Shown here in pieces: positions 12,901-19,882 of a DNA stretch of 64,000 nt. Both the position numbers and the translations under genes were made by a program. The stretch is taken from assembly GCF_032362555.1 (NCBI RefSeq), contig NC_083517.1, forward strand, positions 8,142,001-8,206,000. Reading direction: 5' to 3'. The notes beneath the pieces were generated by a model. That model saw nothing but the letters and a program-made list of their open reading frames with translations. It was not told the DNA's origin and searched no databases. This stretch comes from Amyelois transitella. Its lineage: Eukaryota > Arthropoda > Insecta > Lepidoptera > Pyralidae. How positions within the stretch are numbered: position 1 is the first letter of the stretch; each line of letters begins with the position of its first letter.

Positions 12901-15900
12901 AACTCGTGCTTATGAGTGGTACAAAGCGTTCAAAAGCGGTCGAGATGTGATGGAAGATTTGCCTCGCTCTGGTAGGCCATCAACGTCTGCAACTGAAGTT
13001 AACATCGCAAAAGTGAAGGAAATAGTGACTGAAAATCCTCATTCAACTTTGAGAGAGATAGCCACCGAACTTTCTGTATCTCACGAGTCGATCCGTACCA
13101 TTTTAACTAATAATTTGGGTATGAAACATGTTGCCGCTCGGCTAGTCCCAAAAGACCTGAATTTTTTTCAAAAACTCAATCGCATGAGAGTCGCTGAGGA
13201 CATGCTAGAACGAGTCAATTCCGACCCAACATTCATGAAACGCATTGTTACTGGTGACGAGACGTGGGTTTACGAGTTTGACATGCAAACTAGTCAACAA
13301 GCTTCGGAGTGGCGCCTTCCAACTGAACCGAAACCGAAAAAACCACGTCAAAGTCGTTCAAAAGTCAAAGTCATGTTGACTGTTTTCTTTGACTATCGCG
13401 GTGTTGTGCACTCGGAATTCTTGCCGGAAGGTCAAACGATAAATAAGGAATATTATTTGAGTGTTATGCGGCGTTTAAGAGAGCAAATCCTACGAAAAAG
13501 GCCAGATTTGTGGAAAGAAAATTCTTGGATTTTGCACCATGATAATGCACCTTCGCACAAGGCCATCATTGTGAACGAATTTTTAACCAAACACTCAACA
13601 AATACCATCGAGCAACCACCATATTCACCAGATATGGCTCCAGCCGACTTTTTTCTTTTTCCTAAACTCAAATTACCACTTCGTGGCACCCGTTTTCAAT
13701 CGGTAGAAGACATAAAAGAGAATTCGCGGCGAGAACTGACCTCAATTCCGGAAACAGCGTTTAAAAAATGTTTTGATGATTGGATTATTCGTTGGCGTAA
13801 GTGTATCGTTTCTAAAAGAGGATATTTTGAAGGTGATAAAATAAATTTGGATGAATAACAAACAGTTTGTGTATTATTGATCTTTTCCTGCTACTTTCTT
13901 GACAGAGTAGTATTTATTGAATTAAACATTCTCTTACAATACACAATTATAATAGGTAAATTATTACACAACCAATCCAACATAACCTATATATATTCAT
14001 ATCGTTTTCGAGCTAAAACATGAAATAAGTATATAATATGAAATCAACTCGCATCATAGGTTCATAACATAACCTAAAAGTACTCAAAGGTTGTTTGGTG
14101 TTATATTAACATGACTTGTGGTTACTTTACTATTTACAATGAATGCTAACTTACATCAAAGTGGTCTTCACAGAAATACAATCTTGATTTTGTAGACAAT
14201 GCCTTTGGATCTCTTCTTGCTAATTTCAACCAAGTGTTTCTCATTTTAATATCACTTGGCAGTGGAATCCACAATTTTTCTGGTGTTTTTATACTTGTAT
14301 TCTTGCATTCAGGAACAAGACACCAACAATATATATTGTAATTCATTATTACAAAAATCTTTTTACTTTAGTCTTACGTAGAGCCGTATTGTTTACTAAA
14401 AGTATGACGTCACGAGTCAAAACAGCATGGCGGATGGCGTTTTCGCGCGAAAATACAAAATCATAAATAATAAATCGTTTTTAGAGCACTTTTCGGCTTC
14501 AAAAAATTTTAATAAAAATTCTATAGGTATAACACAGTCTCAGGATTGATTTAAAACAGTTTTCAAAAAAGAGTGTAATAGCCTATTGATTTGCCGAACG
14601 TAAAGCAATCGAAACATTATTTTAAACGCGGACTAGTTTGCGCGATAAATGTTATCCCGGAAGGAGTTATATGCTATGAATACTATGAAATTGCATTATC
14701 TTTATAATATTTGACTTTCTGTTACAAATAACAACTTATTGTCAACAGATCTCAAGACTGACGGCACTCCACTAAAACCCAATGATGTGAGTATTTTAAT
14801 TACATGACTATTTATGATTATAAAATAAATAAAAACAATTATTTTTTAATTATTAATTATTAAAAAAAAATAATTTTTATAAAGTTGAAAAATTCAAAAA
14901 TATGTTCTCATATAAATCACGAAACCTGAAACTCTGTTGGCAATTTCTCGGAATTGACTTTCTAATAGAATAAAACAAATAGGTTGAACGTGCGAAGAAA
15001 CGTCAGGAACGCGAAGCGAAGCAAGCGGAGAAGGAAGCGAGAAGGGCCGAGCGACTACAGAAGAAGGAAGAGAAGGAGAAACTCAAGGAGCAGAAAGCGA
15101 AAGAGCGGGAGGAGAAGAAGATGGCGCGACTGGCGTTGCAGGTTAGATTTAACTCATACCAATCTGAATAATACAAAATTAAAGAAATGTCGTATTGTAC
15201 TTAAAGATATATGAATGTGTTTTTTTTTTGCGTTTTTATTGCAATGTTTCAGTTTTCAGTGCCAACAGTTGTAAAGTTGTCAAAAAATTCTGAAATTTAA
15301 AAAATGTTTTGCCATTTAGTCTTGTAATTAAACATAATACCTAATTATACTTCTTTACTAAAATTATAGGAGTGAAATTTTTGATTTTGACTGTTCTTTC
15401 TTTGTAAGGATGAATATAAATATTAAATACTGAACTGGTCATGAACATTCTTTCGCCCTTAAAGAGGTACATTATCTGCGATGTATGATGTACCAGTGTT
15501 TCAGAACGATAATTAAATATTGATTGTTGAGGAAAAGCAATAGTACCGATAGGACTGTCAATAGTATCGATATTGTAGATGATTTCCGAAGTCAAGTATC
15601 GATAGTTCGACAACGCGAGTACGACGACGGACGTCATGGCGGGCTGCCAGCATAACATACAGCTATAATACAGATGGTATGGTATACATTCTCAGGAGAG
15701 CAAGCGCATGAAGAAGGAGAAGGTGGAGTTCCCGGCGGCGGGCGCCGCGCCTGCGCACTTCCACGCGCACGAACAACAACGCTACCCGCAGCAGCCGCGG
15801 TTGCAGGTCAATTTGATATTTTATATACATTCCTTTTAAATAATCATCATCAATTATCTTGCGGGGTAGACAGAGCCTTTAGTCTTAAAAGGCTGTCTGT

Positions 15901-18900
15901 TAGGCTTAATGATAGAATTGAGATTCAAATAGTGACAGGTTGCTAGCCCATCGACCAAAAGAAGAATCCCATGTTTATAAACCAATACCTAAGTCGCCTT
16001 TAGGACGTCCATGGAAAAGAGATTGATTTGCCTATTCTTTTTTATATTGGTGCTGAGGGATCACACGGCATTTTAAACATTTATATACCTTATAAAATAA
16101 CCTTCAGAAATAGATTCACAGATGGGAAGAAAAAAGAGAATAAACTTTTATCAAATTATTTTAAACTATCGCATTAAATTACAGTAAATATTTATAAATG
16201 CATGTATTTAACGCGCACGTAATTATTTTTATGTAGGTGCGACCGGAACTGCGCGGTGTTGCGGGCCCCGAGGAGCGTTTGCACGTACTACGAGAAGGTA
16301 AGAAATCGTTATCTTTATGAATAAATAAATTATTTATAAAATACAGGACAAATTACACAGATTCGAGTTAGCCTCGTAGTAAGTTCGAGACTTGTGTTAC
16401 GAGATTCTCACACCGCTACTATATTTTACAATAAATACATATAAAAATTAACATCCAAGACCGAAGCCAATCAGAAAAGGAACCACAGATGCCGTCTATA
16501 ATGTATTAAAATTATAATACGACATTGGGCGAGAAGAATTTAAGAATAAGATATAGCTTTTGGATCCCTGTAGGCTCAAGGGGATACAATTCCGCCATTG
16601 ATGTATATAGTAAGCCCTCTACTTCAAAGATGGTCACCACACAAGCCACTCTCAGTTCTTGAAATTATCGAGGACCTAATATTTTTTTGATTTCAAAGTA
16701 ATTAATATGTATCTTCTCAACTAAAGAAACTTTATTTCAAGTCAAGAGTGTCACTTGACAAGGACGTGTACTATGTTTGAAGATCGAATAAAATGATGCC
16801 ATAGGCTTTTGTACGGTGTTGTTTATAGCGTTTTAGTAATGTCTAACTTGTTGTTATTGTTGCAAGGTACCCTGTCGGTAGCGGGATCGCCGCAACCTTT
16901 CAAACCAGTGACGGAAGAACCCAGTATTATCACGCGAATGCCGCACATGATCAACCAGCAATATCGGTATGTTATTTGTTAAGATTTTATCTTGTTCATG
17001 AATATGTGATATATCTAAGACAAATCGTGAAGTTTTTAGTAGGATGGACCTTTTAAAAGCCTTTGTGCGAGTAAAGCAAAATCGACTCAAATTAATATAA
17101 CTCAAATAATTATCACCTCTTGAGTAGGAAGAGATTATGAATTTAATTCAATATTTCAGGGGGCCTATGATGTATCCACAAGGCAACTCTCCGTACGGTC
17201 CGCGCGGGCAGAACATGATGTACTCCATGCATCACCCGGGCATGAACCCCGCCGCCAGGCATCAGTACCCGCCCGGGTACTACCCGCCGCAGATGCGGGC
17301 CTTACCTCCTGCCTACCCCCCCACGTCCAGCCCCGGGCCCGGGCCACACGGGTCACACTTACCGCCCGGACATCCCTCGCAGCGGCCACTCGGGCCTGCC
17401 GGGCATCCCGGCCCACGGCCTCCACCCGGACATCAGCACGGACCACACGGACCGCCAGGACACCCGCCTGGCGGACCACACGGACAGCCGGTTCATTCAC
17501 CCGGCGGACTACATGGGCCACCGGGACATCCACCTGGCGGACCACATGGACCTCCCGGCGCATCACACGGACCCCCCGGCGGGCCACATGGCCCTCCCGG
17601 CGGCCCGCACGGTCCACCCGGACATTCGTTTGGTGGCCATCCTGGTCACTCGCCGGGCGGCCCGCACGGTCCCCTCGGGCCGAATTCTCACGGGCCGCCC
17701 ACCCATCCGCTCCACGGGCAACTGAGAGCCACCATGGGCGCGCACGGGCCTCACGGTCCCCACGGCCCGCTCAGGCCGCACTCGCGCGGCTCCCCGGGGC
17801 TGGTGGGCGGGCCGCCCCACCCGCCGTCCCCGCTGGCTGCCGCGCCGCGCCCCGCCGCGCCCACGCCGCCCGCCGCCGACGGAGAGCCTCCGATCAAGAT
17901 AAAAGCGGAAGTGAAGACCGAGCCCGAGTATCGCACGCCGCCCTCCTCGCCGCGGCCGCCGTCGCCGCGCGAGGACCCGCCGCGGAACCACCCCAAGATC
18001 AAGCACACCGAGAACAAGGACCGGCGGCCGCGCTTCCCGCTCGGGCCGTACGCGCCGCAGTACGGGCCGTACGGGCCCTACGCGCCGCCGCAGGAGCCGC
18101 CGATGCCGCGCCCGCCGCCCGGCGCGCACCCGCTGCAGCGCATGCAGCAGCTGCACCGCCTGCTGCCCGCCGCCAGCCCGCCCGCAGACCCTCCCTATCT
18201 GAGCGCACACATCCGCTCTTCGCGCCCGCCCTACTTCGCCCCGCCCATGCGGCCGCCCCCCGACCGCTCCAGCCCGCACTACCCCCAATCGCCCTACGAT
18301 CCGCAGAGATCCGCGCTCAGCAAACAGTTAGCGGCGCCGCCGACGATGCCGCTGTTATCGCGGGAGCGTCTCGAACGACTGTCTTCTCCGCCGGGGCCGG
18401 CTCCGCCGGGGCCGGCTCCGCCAACTCCGCCGGGACCGGGAATGTCATCTTCGCCGGGACCGGGAGCACCTTCCCCGCTGGGATTGGGACCACCTGCTCC
18501 ACTAGGATCAAGAGTGCCTCCTCCATTAGGGTCGGAAGCGCCTTCTCCGCTGGGACCGGGAGCACCTCATCCGCTGGGATCGGGAGCGCCTCATTCGCTA
18601 TTACCGGGAGCGCCTCCTGCACTAGGATCGGGAGCACCTTCCCCTCTTGGACCGGGAGGGCCTCATCCGCTGAGACCGGGAGCACCTCATCCGCTAGGAC
18701 CAGGAGCGCCTCCACTAGGCTCGGGAGCACCTTCTCCGCTGGGCCCGGAAGCGCCTCCTCCACTAGGATCGGGAGCACCTTCCCCGCTGGGACCGGGAGC
18801 GCCTCATCCGCTGGGCTCAGGAGCGCCTCCTCCACAAGGATCGGGAGCACCTTCCCCGCTGGGACCGCGAGCGGCTCATCTACTGGGCCCGGGAGCGCCT

Positions 18901-19542
18901 TCTCTAAGATCGGGAGCACCTTCCCCGCTGGGCCCGGGAGCGCCTCCTCCACTAGGATCGGGAGCGCCTTCCCCGCTGGGCCCAGGAGCGCCTTCCCCGC
19001 TGGGCCCAGGAGCGCCTTCTCCACTAGGATCAGGAGCGCCTTCCCCGCTGAGACCGGGAGCGCCTCCGCTATTAGGATCGAGAGCGCCTTCCCCGCTTGG
19101 ACCGAGAGCGTCGCACGGACCGGGAATTTCCCCTCTGACAAGACCGGGGGCACCTCCGACCTTCGGACAAGGAGCGTCTACTTCTCCGGGACCGAGGCTA
19201 CCTCCTTCGATGGGACCGATATTACCTCCCCCTACGGCATCAGAGATCCCTCCATCAATAGGACCGGGTATACCGCCGTCGGGGTCGGAGATAGGTCCTG
19301 CGTTGGGACCGAGAATTCCTACTCCACCGGCGCCGAGAATTCTCCCGCCAGAAACGGAGTTACCTCTCACAATGAGACCGGGATTGCCTGCCCCGCCAGC
19401 AGCAGCCCCGGCCGCGGCCGAGCCCCCGGCGGGGCCGGCGGCGGGGCAGGCGGCGGGGCCGGAGGAGCGCGAGGAGGGCAGCGTGTTCGGCGGCCTCGTC
19501 AGCTACTTCTCGAGCCAGCGCGAGGACGACATAGACGCCTAG
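937..19542 (+). CDS. Rsf1: Rsf1, remodeling and spacing factor 1 (PHD-finger chromatin-remodelling subunit)
   Basis: Complete 25-exon model: 937-1081, 1155-1342, 1671-1867, 1995-2124, 2204-3852, 3931-4004, 4085-4323, 4652-4820, 5597-5698, 5786-5943, 6520-6679, 7149-7282, 7635-7754, 8297-8418, 8845-8957, 9111-9240, 9789-10002, 10605-10833, 11526-11711, 14749-14786, 14983-15141, 15696-15806, 16237-16297, 16867-16966, 17160-19542. The exons sum to 7311 nt with every phase consistent, giving 2436 residues. Residues 1-220 match the RSF1 N-terminal WHIM-like region (PIGRDK, YWYQ). Residues 221-769 are acidic and low in complexity. A PHD finger lies at about 967-1016 (CARCGSGEQPEW, LLCDQCD, WYCPPC), followed by the conserved GRGKDISTI. 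Later come an RGG/AT-hook stretch (exon 19) and a charged helix (exon 21). The Pro/Gly/His-rich last exon ends in GLVSYFSSQREDDIDA. Human RSF1 has about 1440 residues; the excess here is mainly the last exon. In the family, Rsf1 partners the ISWI ATPase in nucleosome assembly and spacing. Confidence 0.93.
4935..5010 (+). repeat. Interspersed repeat, family B copy
   Basis: Diverged copy of a short element of about 75 bp, recognisable by the stretch around CTCTGCC...CTCCGGGAAAGA followed by a TATG-rich tail. Better copies lie at 27635, 51285 and 53413, with a reverse copy at 10850. It sits in the Rsf1 intron after exon 8. Confidence 0.6.
5079..5149. repeat. TACA microsatellite with higher-order interruptions
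   Basis: Run of CATA/TACA tetranucleotides broken at regular intervals by CCTA, which gives a higher-order period of about 24 bp. It lies in the Rsf1 intron between exons 8 and 9, shortly after a family B repeat whose tail is also TATG-based, so it may have grown from such a tail. Confidence 0.9.
5285..5406. repeat. Four-unit AT-rich tandem repeat, about 28-30 bp per unit
   Basis: Four imperfect units, each containing a form of TCTAT(C/T)TAATTATT followed by A/CATAG. They are intronic in Rsf1 between exons 8 and 9. No coding potential and no sign of function. Confidence 0.75.
8524..8708. mobile_element. Fragment of a dispersed element with CTAG terminus
   Basis: It begins CTAGCGACCCGCCCCGGC and ends near TTTTATACTATGTAGTG, a segment I recognise from many arthropod genomes. 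Read on the minus strand, the GC-rich end can form a short CCCG/CGGG stem just before a terminal CTAG, as Helitron 3' ends do. An RTE-like LINE tail is the alternative. It lies in the Rsf1 intron between exon 14 and a relic copy of that exon. Confidence 0.55.
8761..8814 (+). pseudogene. Relic duplicate of part of Rsf1 exon 14
   Basis: This 54 bp segment matches 8323-8376 of functional exon 14 at roughly 46 of 54 positions. It encodes PKKTRRKSRKLNSLVVPS where the real exon encodes RKKTRRKPRKLNSLEVPS. The copy lies 30 bp upstream of exon 15 and has no acceptor of its own that I can see. The gene model keeps frame without it, so it is treated as a decayed exon duplication now inside the intron. 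Confidence 0.8.
9273..9405 (+). repeat. Interspersed repeat, family C copy 1
   Basis: Shares GGACAAATTACACAGA, GAGTTAGCCTCG and AACATCCAAG...CAATCAGAAAA in the same order and spacing with 16344-16482. Both copies are in Rsf1 introns. The class of element is unknown to me; no open frame or tRNA-like part is visible. Confidence 0.75.
9537..9780 (+). repeat. Interspersed repeat, family A copy ending at the Rsf1 exon 17 acceptor
   Basis: Diverged copy of the commonest repeat in the window. Diagnostic blocks in order are CATGGATGTCGTAAAAGGCG, AACCTGT, CAGCTGAACGTGGCC, GACTGTT, CTACCCCGCAAGGGATA and a TATGTATGTA tail. The tail stops eight bases before exon 17, so the element provides most of the sequence upstream of that 3' splice site. 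Confidence 0.85.
10073..10335 (+). repeat. Interspersed repeat, family A, near full length
   Basis: Contains GGCACCAATACAAAAAAGAA, GGACGTCGTAAAAGGCGACT, GCGATGGGCTAGCAACCTGT, GAGCTGAACGTGGCC, CTGTCTACCCCGTAAGGGAT and a (TATG)n tail. At about 260 bp it is one of the most complete copies here, together with 38451-38715 and 47598-47872. It has no open frame. It lies in the Rsf1 intron between exons 17 and 18. Confidence 0.9.
10850..10930 (-). repeat. Interspersed repeat, family B, reverse copy
   Basis: Reads ACATACATAAATCAC...CCCGGAG...AGGCAGAGACTAC...CTTGCCACGATCTCTG on the plus strand, the reverse complement of family B. Its TATG end lies less than 25 bp past the exon 18 donor of Rsf1. Confidence 0.85.
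11275..11450 (+). repeat. tRNA-derived SINE-like copy
   Basis: The head contains GTGCAGTGGTAATGCGC, like a pol III A box, and GGATTCGAGTACC, a degenerate B box. Next comes GATGAAAAACGAATTTT and GCTGGGTCGTGA, an order and spacing shared with 53535-53700. It is too diverged and unstructured to be a working tRNA. It lies in the Rsf1 intron before exon 19. Confidence 0.6.
12290..12348 (+). repeat. Left subterminal inverted repeat of the composite transposon
   Basis: Blocks CGAAAACGC, ATCCGCCATG, GTGACGTCATACTTTTAGTA and AACAA match, in reverse complement, the right arm at 14391-14453. The arm contains TGACGTCA, the palindromic CRE/ATF core, placed upstream of the plus-strand first exon. That placement could serve as promoter sequence (inference). 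Confidence 0.85.
12455..12582 (+). pseudogene. First exon of a transposon-borne gene (MEDGFVKADN type), 3' part lost
   Basis: ATG at 12455 opens 42 codons, MEDGFVKADN...FFASNPDFCSAELRNVKTAM, ending at a donor GTAAGT beginning at 12583. I recognise this opening from multi-copy lepidopteran proteins that continue into a SWIM-like zinc-binding segment and a YqaJ-type nuclease fold; that is recall, not a search result. No following exon was found, and the mariner landed six bases into the intron. It is therefore a remnant. Confidence 0.6.
12590..13910 (+). mobile_element. Full-length mariner transposon, TA target duplication
   Basis: The element is 1321 bp and flanked by TA on both sides (12588-12589 and 13911-13912). 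Its ends are imperfect inverted repeats: 17 of 22 positions agree between the left CAGTCAGAAAAGTATCGGG and the reverse-complemented right CTGTCAAGAAAGTAGCAGG. Length, TA target and transposase type all fit mariner. It inserted within the donor region of the older transposon's first exon, so it is the younger event. Confidence 0.88.
12785..13858 (+). CDS. Mariner transposase, DD34D, uninterrupted
   Basis: Open frame of 357 codons starting MDKNIEQRVCLKF. An in-frame ATG at 12710 exists, but the sequence before 12785 is unlike transposase, so the later start is preferred. The N-terminal third carries the paired helix-turn-helix DNA-binding region (ISCSESLKMLQKAYGE; TLREIATELSVSHESIRTIL). The catalytic triad is visible: Asp in TGDETW, Asp in HHDNAPSH 95 residues later, and Asp in APADFF with exactly 34 residues between the last two, the mariner signature. 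YSPDMAP and FPKLK follow the family pattern. There is no stop or frameshift in the frame, so this copy may still encode an active enzyme or have lost activity only recently. It is on the same strand as Rsf1, inside an Rsf1 intron. Confidence 0.93.
   Translation: MDKNIEQRVCLKFCIANGISCSESLKMLQKAYGESTLSKTRAYEWYKAFKSGRDVMEDLPRSGRPSTSATEVNIAKVKEIVTENPHSTLREIATELSVSHESIRTILTNNLGMKHVAARLVPKDLNFFQKLNRMRVAEDMLERVNSDPTFMKRIVTGDETWVYEFDMQTSQQASEWRLPTEPKPKKPRQSRSKVKVMLTVFFDYRGVVHSEFLPEGQTINKEYYLSVMRRLREQILRKRPDLWKENSWILHHDNAPSHKAIIVNEFLTKHSTNTIEQPPYSPDMAPADFFLFPKLKLPLRGTRFQSVEDIKENSRRELTSIPETAFKKCFDDWIIRWRKCIVSKRGYFEGDKINLDE
14155..14346 (-). pseudogene. THAP-domain first exon of the older transposon
   Basis: Minus-strand ATG at 14346 opens 64 codons ending exactly at a GTAAGT donor (plus-strand acttac at 14149-14154). 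The peptide has the C2CH layout of a THAP zinc finger: CWCLVPEC near the start, the conserved Trp in MRNTWLK, a conserved Pro in PLPSD, and CEDHF at the end. The AVPxxF part would lie in a missing downstream exon. THAP domains are the DNA-binding modules of P-element and related transposases. No downstream exon remains. Confidence 0.75.
14391..14453 (-). repeat. Right subterminal inverted repeat of the composite transposon
   Basis: Reverse complement of the left arm at 12290-12348, including TACTAAAAGTATGACGTCAC and CATGGCGGAT. It lies directly upstream of the minus-strand THAP exon, mirroring the left side. Confidence 0.85.
15845..16075 (-). repeat. Interspersed repeat, family A, reverse copy
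   Basis: Reverse-complement blocks GCGGGGTAGACAGAGCC, GACAGGTTGCTAGCCCATCG, AAGTCGCCTTTAGGACGTCC and ATATTGGTGC occur in the expected order. It lies in the Rsf1 intron between exons 22 and 23. Confidence 0.88.
16344..16482 (+). repeat. Interspersed repeat, family C copy 2
   Basis: Second copy of the element at 9273-9405: GGACAAATTACACAGATTC, GAGTTAGCCTCGTAGTAAG, TTGTGTTACGAGATTC, ACATCCAAGACC and CCAATCAGAAAAG. It lies in the Rsf1 intron between exons 23 and 24. Confidence 0.75.
17401..17800 (+). repeat. His/Gly/Pro repeat region in the last Rsf1 exon
   Basis: The coding sequence reads as loose repeats of G-P-H-G-P-P-G and G-H-P-P-G-G, based on GGACCACACGG-like DNA units. It lies N-terminal to the second repeat block in the same exon. 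A disordered, low-complexity segment is expected. Confidence 0.85.
18463..19110 (+). repeat. Coding minisatellite of about 27 units, 24 bp each, in the last Rsf1 exon
   Basis: The protein is a near-tandem array of the octapeptide GAP(S/P/H)PLG(P/S), about 27 units. Two units are seven residues long, so all length changes stay in multiples of three. Units tend to alternate between the -GP and -GS types, suggesting an older 48 bp double unit. The reverse strand is also open here, which is a by-product of the repeat. Confidence 0.92.
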
Positions 19543-19882
19543 AGTGCGCCTAGCGTGCGTTGTAAATAATATCGTATTAGATAATTTTATTTATGCGATG
19601 ACCGTACTTGTATGTATGATATTATATTATTGTAAAACTTAGAAATCTAGCGGAGATGACTACGAGTCTTTTTGGTCTCGAATAAGCGATGTATTATTAT
19701 TTTGGTTTTGATTAAGTGAGATTTATTTATATACGACAGATAAGTACTTACAGTATACTCTGATACGAATTTTATTAAAAGATCGAAGTTATTTCTTTTG
19801 CAATATAAATGTTTTGTCCTACAAATCTTTGTTTCAATTTAACTAAGAAATCACAAACACATCTTTAAATAAAATTGATTTA
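19543..19882. other. Tail-to-tail 3' region between Rsf1 and Rbbp5
   Basis: Only 340 bp separate the two stop codons. The interval is AT-rich with no coding potential and must contain both 3' UTR ends. Candidate poly(A) hexamers exist on both strands and overlap at 19771-19779, so the two mRNAs may overlap as antisense tails. Confidence 0.7.
19771..19779. terminator. Overlapping poly(A) hexamers on both strands
   Basis: The sequence TTTATTAAA reads ATTAAA on the plus strand (19774-19779, usable by Rsf1) and AATAAA on the minus strand (19771-19776, usable by Rbbp5). Rbbp5 also has an AATAAA at 19879-19884 overlapping its stop codon. Which hexamer is used cannot be told from sequence. Confidence 0.45.

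Larger units (their letters stand above)
12129..14587. mobile_element. DNA transposon remnant with long inverted ends, two convergent first exons and a nested mariner
   Basis: Outer ends read AATAGGCTATT at 12129 and AATAGCCTATT at 14577-14587. A subterminal inverted repeat of about 60 bp is shared by 12290-12348 and 14391-14453. Just inside each repeat lies a short first exon with a good splice donor: a plus-strand MEDGFVKADN exon (12455-12582) and a minus-strand THAP exon (14155-14346), pointing at each other. The arrangement suggests a two-gene element, perhaps of the ISL2EU/IS4EU type, which I recall as encoding a THAP-type transposase and a YqaJ-like nuclease. Most of the interior is missing; a mariner occupies 12590-13910. 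Target-site duplication is unclear. It sits in the 3 kb Rsf1 intron between exons 19 and 20. Confidence 0.75.

Noticed and set aside
15341..15658. 105-codon minus-strand open frame in an Rsf1 intron
   Set aside because: No recognisable domain, no splice context and AT-rich composition like the surrounding intron.
17165..19370. Long open frames on the minus strand (150-278 codons) across the last Rsf1 exon
   Set aside because: They mirror the GC-rich proline/glycine repeat on the coding strand; the plus-strand frame is continuous with the checked splice model and ends in a conserved motif.
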